A stretch of DNA of 64,000 bases from CAYSRC01 sp964446385 (lineage in GTDB: Bacteria > Bacillota > Clostridia > Oscillospirales > Ruminococcaceae). This document shows positions 25,187 to 32,546 of the stretch, piece by piece. Made by a program: the position numbers and the translations under genes. Numbering within the stretch: the stretch's first letter is position 1; each line of letters begins with the position of its first letter. The notes under the pieces were generated by a model, which was given only the letters and a program-made list of their open reading frames with translations, was not told the DNA's origin and did no database searches. The stretch lies in the NCBI GenBank assembly GCA_964446385.1, contig CAYUOH010000005.1, positions 62,001 to 126,000 of the forward strand, given 5' to 3'.

Positions 25187-27163
25187 TCAGCTGAGATCCA
25201 GCTCGTCCATGTATTCGCGGCCGTGGTCGGCAATGAATTCCTTGCGCCCAGCAAGATTGTCTCCCAGCATAAGATCAAACATATCCGCTGTTGCCTGCGC
25301 GTCGCAGGGATTGACTTTGATAAGGCGGCGGGTTTCGGGATTCATGGTGGTCATCCACATCATTTCGGGCTCGTTTTCACCGAGGCCTTTGCTGCGTTGA
25401 AGGGTATATTTTTTGCCTTCAATCTGCGAAGTAATGCTGTTTTTTTCACCGTCGGAATATGCAAAATAGGTAATATCGCCACAACTTATCTCATACAGTG
25501 GAGATTCGGCGATATATACATAGCCCATCTCGATTAGAGAGGGTACCAGTCGGTAAATCATCGCAAGCACAAGCGTGCGTATCTGGTAGCCGTCGACGTC
25601 GGCATCAGTGCAAATTATAATCTTGTTCCAGCGAAGGTTGTTGATGTCGAAAGTAGACAGGTCCTTGTTGGCCTTGGTTTTGACTTCTATTCCGCACCCT
25701 AGCACCCGCAGAAGGTCAGTTATGACATCGCTGCGGAATATTTTGTCGTACTCGGCCTTAAGACAGTTTAGAATTTTACCGCGCAGAGGAATGATGGCCT
25801 GAAATTCGGCGTTTCGCCCCTGCATACATGCGCCCAAAGCTGAATCTCCCTCCACGATAAACAGTTCTCTGCGGTCGATTTCGCGTGTCCGACAGTCCAC
25901 AAACTTCTTTACCCGGTTTGCCATGTCCCCGGAACTCTGAAGCGCCTTTTTGACATTCTGACGGGTCTTCTCGGCATCTTCGCGGCTTCGCTTGTTAATA
26001 AGGACCTGGTTTGCGATTTTCTCGGCATCTGCGCCATTTTCTATGAAATATACCTCCAGACTTTTTTTCAGGAAATCGGTCATTGCCTGGGCGATAAATT
26101 TATTTGAAATGGACTTCTTGGTCTGGTTTTCGTAGCTTGTAACGCTTGAAAAGCTGCTTGAGATAAGCATCAGGCAGTCTTCGACATCGGCAAAAACTAT
26201 CTTTGACTCGTCCTTTTTGTACAGCTTTTTGCTGCGGATAAGCGTGTCAATCTGGCTGACGAATGCCGTCCTCACGGCCCTGTCGGGAGAACCTCCGTGC
26301 TCAAGGAAGCTGCTGTTATGGTAATACTCGATAAAGCTCAACTCTCTTGAAAAGCAAAGGGCAAAATTCATCTTGACCTTGTATTCCGGCATATCCTCGC
26401 GGTCACGGCCGACACGTTCGCCCCCAAACAGCTGGATTGGAGTAAGCTCTCGGTTGTCGGCCACCTCTGTCAGATAATCGGCAATACCGTGTTCGTAGCA
26501 GTATTCGGTGGTTTTGAACTTACCCTCGAGGGCCTCGCGGCGATATTCGAAAGTAACCCCTTCGTTGACAACCGACTGGCGTTTAAGGGTTTCGTTAAAA
26601 TACTCCTCGGGGATTGAAATATCGGTAAAAACCTTTATATCCGGCTTCCACAATATCTTGCTTCCGGTTTTCTTTTTGGGGGCGAGTTCCTTCTGCATAT
26701 CACCGGCAGGATTGCCCTTTTTGAACGAAAGGTTGTATTTGAATCCGTCGCGGAATATCTCGACCTCCATGTATTCGCTTGCGTACTGGGTCGCACAGAG
26801 ACCCAGGCCATTGAGACCCAGGGAATATTCATAGTTTCCGCCGTCAATGTTGTTATATTTCCCTCCGGCGTAAAGCTCACAGAACAGAAGCTTCCAGTTG
26901 TACTCCTTTTCCTTCTGATTGTAATCTACGGGAATACCGCGACCGAAATCCTCAACTTGGATGGAATCGTTCAGGAACTGGGTAACGATAATACGTCTTC
27001 CGTAGCCTTCACGGGCCTCGTCAAGAGAATTCGATATTATTTCGAAAACCGAATGCTCGCAACCCTCAATACCGTCGCTGCCGAATATAACGGCTGGACG
27101 CTTACGGACACGATCGGCTCCCTTAAGGGATTTAATGCTTTCGTTTGTATATTTTTGCACCAA
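25187..27163 (-). CDS. type IIA topoisomerase subunit B (ParE/GyrB-like), divergent
   Basis: The ATPase subunit of the same topoisomerase, about 658 residues. It has GHKL ATPase motifs (Asn in ISNSLDEA; VEDFGRGIPVDYN; GLNGLGLCATQYAS) and TOPRIM motifs (IVEGDSALGA, ICTDADVDG). Several normally invariant stretches differ: EGDSAGG reads EGDSALG, and GLHGVG reads GLNGLG. This places it outside standard GyrB. The TTG at 27163 has GAGG 7 nt upstream (the GTG at 27160 is also possible). The longer frame to 27202 would start almost at the transcription start of the promoter at 27211-27239, so I reject it. Confidence 0.86.
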   Translation of the reverse strand: MVQKYTNESIKSLKGADRVRKRPAVIFGSDGIEGCEHSVFEIISNSLDEAREGYGRRIIVTQFLNDSIQVEDFGRGIPVDYNQKEKEYNWKLLFCELYAGGKYNNIDGGNYEYSLGLNGLGLCATQYASEYMEVEIFRDGFKYNLSFKKGNPAGDMQKELAPKKKTGSKILWKPDIKVFTDISIPEEYFNETLKRQSVVNEGVTFEYRREALEGKFKTTEYCYEHGIADYLTEVADNRELTPIQLFGGERVGRDREDMPEYKVKMNFALCFSRELSFIEYYHNSSFLEHGGSPDRAVRTAFVSQIDTLIRSKKLYKKDESKIVFADVEDCLMLISSSFSSVTSYENQTKKSISNKFIAQAMTDFLKKSLEVYFIENGADAEKIANQVLINKRSREDAEKTRQNVKKALQSSGDMANRVKKFVDCRTREIDRRELFIVEGDSALGACMQGRNAEFQAIIPLRGKILNCLKAEYDKIFRSDVITDLLRVLGCGIEVKTKANKDLSTFDINNLRWNKIIICTDADVDGYQIRTLVLAMIYRLVPSLIEMGYVYIAESPLYEISCGDITYFAYSDGEKNSITSQIEGKKYTLQRSKGLGENEPEMMWMTTMNPETRRLIKVNPCDAQATADMFDLMLGDNLAGRKEFIADHGREYMDELDLS

Positions 27164-27210
27164 TTCAATACCTCGTAATAATTTGTGAACATATAATACC
27201 ATTTTGCTTA

Positions 27211-27239
27211 ATTATACCTTATTTAGGGCATCAAAACAA
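27211..27239 (-). promoter_or_regulatory. promoter of the topoisomerase operon
   Basis: Minus-strand TTGTTT (27234-27239), 17-nt spacer, TATAAT (27211-27216), 48 nt before the chosen start codon. Confidence 0.7.
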
Positions 27240-27340
27240 GAATAGGCCACAATATATTGTGTGTTCTTTGAAACGGTACATTTCCGCTGTTTGTTATATT
27301 GCATTAGTTTTCGGCGTTCTTTATAGTAATAAATATATAA

Positions 27341-27369
27341 TTGTCAATAAAACAGTGTTCTGATATAAT
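27341..27369 (+). promoter_or_regulatory. promoter of the acidic repeat / pseudo-ABC operon
   Basis: TTGTCA (27341-27346), 17-nt spacer, TATAAT (27364-27369), 34 nt before the ATG at 27404. Confidence 0.75.
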
Positions 27370-27403
27370 AGTATAGAATAACTGCTTGCGAGGTAATCTT
27401 TTT

Positions 27404-30109
27404 ATGGAAAATCCAGATGCTGTTTCCGTCAGCAATTCGGAATCCGAAATGAATGACAACAGCAGCTCAAATGAAAAAGAGTTAATTTTAAACTATTATA
27501 ACGATATAATTTCCGGTAGAAGCAGCTTCGCCCAAAGGGCCGCATCCTTTGACCCCGCCGAGGCGAGCCGTCAGGCCCCTTATGTGCCTTCTCCAAGTAT
27601 CACACGCACTCCCATTATGCCTATGGCCTCTCTTACCTCCTTCGGGCATAACGATGCCGGAAGGGAAAGGCTAAATACCGCAACCGTCACCCCCTCTACC
27701 GAAATTGATCCCGTTCAGGCTGAGACACCGCCTCCTGACGAGATTCCAGCACCGGTTTCCGATCCCATACGAGAAAAGTCTATCGAGGATCAGGATCTGT
27801 CCTCCAAAGAGGTTCTTGTAAGTCCATCCTACTCCGACGGCGCTAAATCCCCCGGCCTTCCAGTCTCAAGCAACGACGAGCTAATTTCAAGCATTACAAG
27901 TTCAATCGACTACCTTCTCTCACAGATGGACCGTATAGCCGCCCACAAGACTGGCAATATTAATAAACCCGAAGAAACTGTTGCAGCGGAAGTTACGGCA
28001 GTTGAGGAAACACCGGCTGCAGAGGAAATTCCTGTTATTGAAGAAGTCCCCGTTGTTGAGGACGCTCCCTTTGTTGAAGATGCATCGTATATATATACCG
28101 CTCCGGAAATAGAACCGCATTCGGTACCTGAAAAGCCTGTTGCTGAGGATTATATACCCGTAAACACCGTTGAGTTTGACTTTACAGATATAAGCTTCCT
28201 TTCCGACAGTACCTCGGGACACGAAGGCATCGGAGAAATTTCTCCCACTTCAGATCATGTCAGGCTGTCCCCTACTGAGCAGCTCGCAGAGAAAGAAAGT
28301 CCCGTAATCGTTCCAGACGTTCCGGACGCTGTTGATCTGTTCCCCGCCGAGAAGTCTGCTGAAGAAGAGATTCCAGTCAATGTTTCCCACGTTCCGGACG
28401 CTGTTGATCTGTTCCCCGCGGAGAAGTCTGCTGAAGAAGAGATTCCAGTCAATGTTTCCCACGTTCCGGACGCTGTTGATCTGTTCCCTGCGGAGAAGTC
28501 TGCTGAAGAAGAGAACCCTGTCAATGTTTCCTACGTTCCGGACGCTGTTGATCTATTCACTCCGGAGCAGCCTTTCGAAGAAATTTCTTTCACCGAACTT
28601 TTGGAACCTGAAATAGAAGTTCCTCAAATTAATGTATCGCCCGCCGAAATCGCACCTATGATTTTCGGTTTTGATGATACCGAACCCTCCTCCGGCGATA
28701 TATTCTCTGCCGTTAATACCGATTCCGAGTTCCGGAATATCCTTGCCGAGCTAGAATCTGCCTCAGATGAAAAAACAGACGAAAACGCACCTTTCAGTTT
28801 TGACGCTTCCGGGTTTAATTCTGAAGATCCAGAGTTTGATAATATCGGGCCTGACGTCACCGAAATCTCATTCAAAGAGGAGACACAACCCGAATTCGAA
28901 CCTGTACTCGAAAAAAAACCGTCACTCGCGGAAAATCCAGAAACTAACGCTGAACCCATTCCTGTATCCGAACCAGGACCAGAAGTCCCGTCCTTCCCAC
29001 AGGTGTCTCAGGTGACCGGTACGTTTGTCGTTCCCTTTGAAGGGACGGTGGAATTCCATGCCGTAGAACCGGTCCGCCACAGCGAAACCACACTGTTTGA
29101 CATTTCTGGTCAGCTCCAGGCCGCCAGTCTTGCCAAGGATTATACTAAGGTATACACGACAAACAACCTTTCCGCCGAAGGAAAGGAAACCCTTCTGTCG
29201 GTTAAAAATGTCGACAGTATTTATTATATAAGCCGTGGCGGAGTGAAGCCCTACAAAGTATGCGAAAGACTACGTTTTGAGCTTAAAGCCGGCAGTATTT
29301 GCGGCCTTGTAAGCGATGTAAGGCTTGCTTCTTATGTCACAGCTCGCGAAATTGCCGAGCGCTGTGAAAAATTAAACGACAATTCCGTCAGAGTATCAGG
29401 CTCCGGTGATAATAGCGGAATGCTTTATATAGGCAGTGACAGAAGCATTCCCGGAGATATAACATTAAAGAGCTATCTCGTAAGCGTCTGCAGCGGAGAA
29501 GACTACAAAACCGTCAGTCAACGCGTTGGTCTGATAATTTCTCAGCTCGGTCTGGGCAACCTTGAAAACACACCGTTATACGACATTTCATCCTGCAAAA
29601 AGGTACTGATACTAATGACGGCCGCCGCGCTGAACGACAGCGTAAAATGCGTAATAGTAAATGATCCAGCCTTTAAAATAACAATGGAAGATGATATGCT
29701 TGCCCGCCGTGTTTGCGAACTACTCAACACCAACGGCAAATGCGCGCTGATCTCCTGCGGCTCCGACCTGATGGTTTCATCCGTCTGCAACAAGGTGCTT
29801 GTTATGAAGGAAGGCCGAGACATTTACTTCGGTTCCTTTGTCAATTTCGTAGACAGCAACTGTCTCAATCTTCTCAGCGTAAATGCAGCCGGCAACGATG
29901 CTATGCTTGAAATGTTGGAGACAAACTATCCCAATATCACCTGTGATTCCGACGGCAATACGCTGTATCTCTCTTTAAAGCCCGATGAGGGCAGCGTAGA
30001 TCTTGAGCAGCTGATAAATGACCTTAACGGCAGCGGAGCAGACACCACCACTGTCCGGGTTGAAAACAAAAGCTTTGTGTCGGCCAAAAAGGAGGTGTAT
30101 TCAGAATGA
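27404..30109 (+). CDS. acidic repeat protein with C-terminal degenerate ABC-ATPase domain
   Basis: A 901-residue protein of no family I recognise as a whole. Residues 1-590 are Ser/Pro/Glu-rich and probably disordered, with E-P-V repeats (~195-240) and three-plus copies of a 24-residue repeat (~306-400). Residues ~598-865 follow an ABC-2-type transporter ATPase from end to end (LLSVKNVDSIYY; FELKAGSICGLV; GLGNLENTPLYDISSCKK; VKCVIVNDP; VLVMKEGRDIYFGS). Every ATP motif is lost, however. Walker A is SDVRLASYV, the signature is ISSCKK, Walker B is VIVNDP rather than LDEP, and the H-loop is SCGSD. It should not hydrolyse ATP. GAGGT precedes the ATG. It overlaps the membrane-protein gene by 4 bp (ATGA). 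Confidence 0.8.
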   Translation: MENPDAVSVSNSESEMNDNSSSNEKELILNYYNDIISGRSSFAQRAASFDPAEASRQAPYVPSPSITRTPIMPMASLTSFGHNDAGRERLNTATVTPSTEIDPVQAETPPPDEIPAPVSDPIREKSIEDQDLSSKEVLVSPSYSDGAKSPGLPVSSNDELISSITSSIDYLLSQMDRIAAHKTGNINKPEETVAAEVTAVEETPAAEEIPVIEEVPVVEDAPFVEDASYIYTAPEIEPHSVPEKPVAEDYIPVNTVEFDFTDISFLSDSTSGHEGIGEISPTSDHVRLSPTEQLAEKESPVIVPDVPDAVDLFPAEKSAEEEIPVNVSHVPDAVDLFPAEKSAEEEIPVNVSHVPDAVDLFPAEKSAEEENPVNVSYVPDAVDLFTPEQPFEEISFTELLEPEIEVPQINVSPAEIAPMIFGFDDTEPSSGDIFSAVNTDSEFRNILAELESASDEKTDENAPFSFDASGFNSEDPEFDNIGPDVTEISFKEETQPEFEPVLEKKPSLAENPETNAEPIPVSEPGPEVPSFPQVSQVTGTFVVPFEGTVEFHAVEPVRHSETTLFDISGQLQAASLAKDYTKVYTTNNLSAEGKETLLSVKNVDSIYYISRGGVKPYKVCERLRFELKAGSICGLVSDVRLASYVTAREIAERCEKLNDNSVRVSGSGDNSGMLYIGSDRSIPGDITLKSYLVSVCSGEDYKTVSQRVGLIISQLGLGNLENTPLYDISSCKKVLILMTAAALNDSVKCVIVNDPAFKITMEDDMLARRVCELLNTNGKCALISCGSDLMVSSVCNKVLVMKEGRDIYFGSFVNFVDSNCLNLLSVNAAGNDAMLEMLETNYPNITCDSDGNTLYLSLKPDEGSVDLEQLINDLNGSGADTTTVRVENKSFVSAKKEVYSE
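28319..28606 (+). repeat. in-frame 72-bp tandem repeat (24 residues)
   Basis: Units start at 28319, 28391, 28463 and 28535 (the last diverging after ~50 bp). The encoded unit is VPDAVDLFPAEKSAEEEIPV + NVSH. Units 1 and 2 differ by a single base, silent, so the duplication is recent. A diverged earlier copy (LSPTEQLAEKESPVIVPD) precedes the array. Confidence 0.93.
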
Positions 30110-31017
30110 AAATAAGCCTGCTAACCGATTCCAATGCTGTACTTGTTAAGAAATTCTGTTTGTCACTCGGTGTAAGCGCACTTCTGGGATTAGTTATGGC
30201 CGTTGCCACATTCATCCTTTCAAGGGTCGTGGCCTCCACTGGCTTTTCTTTCGGCGATACTCCTTCGGATTTTTTTTACTCCTCTCATTCCGGAATTATC
30301 GTCCTTTACAACAGAGTTTTCCTTGTCATTTTCGGAATTCTGACTGTAATCTTCCCGGCATATCTTGTACTGAAGGAACTGCATAACAATAACTGGTATA
30401 TGTACACTAAAATGGGGTACACACATACACAGCTGCTTTTCAACCGCTACATACTTGTTTATCCCAGAGTTATTCGTACATATCTTATCGGTATCCTTCT
30501 CACGTTGATCGGTTCTGTCGCTCTTTTGGGGACAGGCGAACTGAATTATGGTCAGATTGCTCTATCGCTGGCCCTCGGAATTCTGGTGCAGACTGTTATA
30601 GTGGGATTTCTCTTTATGGTATCCGCTCTGTTTAAGCCTGCATACGCCGTTTCTATCGCGGCTGTTCCTGTCTGTGTGGCCTGGAATGCCATTCTGAACA
30701 GTGCCGGCCTGTTTGACGCCTCTTCTTCCGATGAGCTTGACGGAGTTTTCGAACAACTGTTCTCATTCGGTATTTCCGGCGTAATTATTATTCCCGTTCT
30801 GATTCTTGCTCTTTCTGTTGCTATTACCTTTATGCTTACTGGAAAACACAGTTCTGAATACAATACCGAAGAGCTCGGTGCGGACGACCTGGTAGACCTC
30901 GACGTAACCGACGATATGCTGGTACTGGAAAAAGGTGTTAATTCCTACAAGGTAGTCATTTCCGGACCTATAGTCAACGGAATAGATGACACACTTGAGG
31001 TCCCGAAATTAATCTGA
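30106..31017 (+). CDS. six-helix membrane protein, likely partner of the pseudo-ABC protein
   Basis: A 303-residue protein with about six membrane helices (near 20-40, 68-90, 122-142, 148-170, 180-200, 225-250), an extracytoplasmic loop after helix 1, and a ~50-residue acidic C-terminal tail. The pattern recalls ABC-2-type exporter permeases, but I see no diagnostic motif. The start ATG overlaps the stop of the pseudo-ABC gene (ATGA), so the two proteins are almost certainly made and used together. Function unknown. The operon ends at the terminator at 31048. Confidence 0.78.
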   Translation: MKISLLTDSNAVLVKKFCLSLGVSALLGLVMAVATFILSRVVASTGFSFGDTPSDFFYSSHSGIIVLYNRVFLVIFGILTVIFPAYLVLKELHNNNWYMYTKMGYTHTQLLFNRYILVYPRVIRTYLIGILLTLIGSVALLGTGELNYGQIALSLALGILVQTVIVGFLFMVSALFKPAYAVSIAAVPVCVAWNAILNSAGLFDASSSDELDGVFEQLFSFGISGVIIIPVLILALSVAITFMLTGKHSSEYNTEELGADDLVDLDVTDDMLVLEKGVNSYKVVISGPIVNGIDDTLEVPKLI

Positions 31018-31047
31018 AATGTTTTCAGATTAAATAAAACAAAAATT

Positions 31048-31081
31048 AAAACCTCTGTTCGCGTATGCGGACAGGGGTTTT
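31048..31081 (+). terminator. terminator of the pseudo-ABC operon
   Basis: AAAACCTCTGTTCGC / GCGGACAGGGGTTTT with a 4-nt loop; the A-rich side could also stop metK transcription. Confidence 0.8.
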
Positions 31082-31114
31082 GAATAATATATGTAATAAA
31101 GACAAATAAGTGGC

Positions 31115-32272
31115 TTACAGCCCCAGGGCTTTTTTTAGTTCATCTGCCTTGTCTGTTCTCTCCCAGGGAAGGACAATATCTTCCCTGCCCATATGGCCGT
31201 ACGATGCAAGCGGAGTATATATCGGCCTGCGAAGATTCAGGGTGTTTATTATCCCGTCCGGCGTAAAATCAAACACCTTTTCCAGCGCTTGAACCAGCTT
31301 TTCGTCTTCGACTGTGCCTGTACCGAAGGTATCAATGAATATCGAAACGGGATTAGCAACGCCGATGGCGTAGCCGATCTGAAGCTCGCATTTCAATGCC
31401 AGCCCCGCTGCGACAATGTTTTTAGCCGCGTATCGGGCCATATATGCCGCAGAACGGTCTACCTTTGTAGGATCCTTTCCCGACATTGCACCGCCTCCGT
31501 TGCGTGCGTAACCGCCGTAGGTGTCCACTATAATCTTGCGTCCGGTGAGGCCACTGTCCCCGAGTGGGCCTCCTACAACAAACCTGCCGGTAGGATTGAT
31601 GAATATTTTTGTGTTTTTGTCCATCAGTTGCGCGGGTATTACTTCATCGATAACGTATTCTTTAATATCCTCGCGAAGCAGATCCACAGGAACATCCTCC
31701 CTGTGCTGCGCAGATACAATAATACTGTCAACACGGGAAGGTCTACCATCTTCATATTCCACGGTTACCTGACTTTTTCCGTCAGGGCGGAGATATTTGA
31801 GAATGCCGTTTCTTCTGACATATGCAAGACGTCGTGATAGTCTGTGGGCAAGATACGCGGCAAGAGGCATAAGAACCTTTGTTTCATCGCACGCATAGCC
31901 GAACATGATGCCCTGATCCCCCGCACCCGTCCGTCCTTCCGCATCGGAAGCGGAATTCACGCCTATCGCTATATCAGGAGACTGCCGGTCAAGAATAATG
32001 GTAATTTCGGCTGAATCTGCGTCAAAACCGCAGTCCGGTGTGTATCCTATTCTGCGTATAGCAGTACGGGCAACGGATTCATAATCCACTTCCGCAGAGG
32101 TCGTAATCTCACCGATAAGCCATACCTTGTTGTTTTTTACCATTGTTTCGCAGGCCACCCGGCCGTAGGGGTCGTCGGCCAGTACGGCGTCCACAACACT
32201 GTCGGATATTATATCGCAGACCTTGTCAGGATGTCCTTCGGTAACGGATTCGGATGCGAACAGATATTTCAT
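31115..32272 (-). CDS. metK: S-adenosylmethionine synthetase
   Basis: Makes S-adenosylmethionine from methionine and ATP in the cytosol. The 385 residues match the family. Signatures: FASESVTEGHPDKVCDIISD at the N-terminus, GAGDQGIMFGYA (ATP-binding) and GGGAMSGKDPTKVDRSAAY (phosphate loop). AAGGAG lies 7 nt before the ATG at 32272; the longer frame to 32326 would run back into the riboswitch terminator. Expression should be shut off by its product through the SAM-I riboswitch directly upstream. Confidence 0.97.
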   Translation of the reverse strand: MKYLFASESVTEGHPDKVCDIISDSVVDAVLADDPYGRVACETMVKNNKVWLIGEITTSAEVDYESVARTAIRRIGYTPDCGFDADSAEITIILDRQSPDIAIGVNSASDAEGRTGAGDQGIMFGYACDETKVLMPLAAYLAHRLSRRLAYVRRNGILKYLRPDGKSQVTVEYEDGRPSRVDSIIVSAQHREDVPVDLLREDIKEYVIDEVIPAQLMDKNTKIFINPTGRFVVGGPLGDSGLTGRKIIVDTYGGYARNGGGAMSGKDPTKVDRSAAYMARYAAKNIVAAGLALKCELQIGYAIGVANPVSIFIDTFGTGTVEDEKLVQALEKVFDFTPDGIINTLNLRRPIYTPLASYGHMGREDIVLPWERTDKADELKKALGL

Positions 32273-32291
32273 TTTAAACTCCTTCCGGTAT

Positions 32292-32324
32292 AAAAAATAA
32301 AAGCACAGGGCGGAAAGCCTGCGC
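32292..32324 (-). terminator. riboswitch-controlled terminator upstream of metK
   Basis: Minus-strand GCGCAGG / CCTGTGC hairpin with an 8-nt loop followed by TTTTATTTTTT. It ends about 20 nt before the metK start codon and is the expression platform of the SAM riboswitch. Confidence 0.85.
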
Positions 32325-32333
32325 AAAGATATG

Positions 32334-32429
32334 CTTATCTTTCGGCATCCGCCGCAGGATTTGGCACCTTACGCATCACGCAGGTTGCCGGACTTCACAG
32401 GGCCTGTTCCCTCAGTCATTCTTAATAAG
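32334..32429 (-). ncRNA. SAM-I (S-box) riboswitch
   Basis: On the minus strand the conserved S-box elements come in order: P1 5' arm CTTATTAAG, GAGGGA, GGCCCTGTGAAGTCCGGCAACC, AAGGTGCCAAATCCTGC, GAAAGATAAG (P1 3' arm). It lies between a strong promoter and the terminator in front of metK. With SAM bound, P1 forms and the terminator should fold, stopping metK transcription (known mechanism of the class). Confidence 0.96.
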
Positions 32430-32452
32430 TTTCTGTTTAATTTTCGGTTGTT

Positions 32453-32481
32453 ATTATATATCGACATTTCAGGTATGTCAA
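32453..32481 (-). promoter_or_regulatory. promoter of the metK riboswitch transcript
   Basis: Minus-strand TTGACA (32476-32481), 17-nt spacer, TATAAT (32453-32458): a perfect consensus. Confidence 0.85.
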
Positions 32482-32546
32482 ACAAGTGTACAGAACACAG
32501 GTATAAGAATATAATATTCATAAAAAAAGCGGAGGATGAATGCGTC

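Noticed and set aside
28250..28524. Minus-strand open frames across the repeat
   Set aside because: They arise from the repeated sequence itself and have no start signals.
28319..28606. Regular direct repeats that could suggest a CRISPR array
   Set aside because: The repeats abut without spacers, keep the reading frame and encode an acidic peptide within a longer gene.
32331..32546. Upstream extension of addB
   Set aside because: It lies antisense to the SAM riboswitch and metK promoter; addB normally begins a few residues before Walker A, as at 32547.
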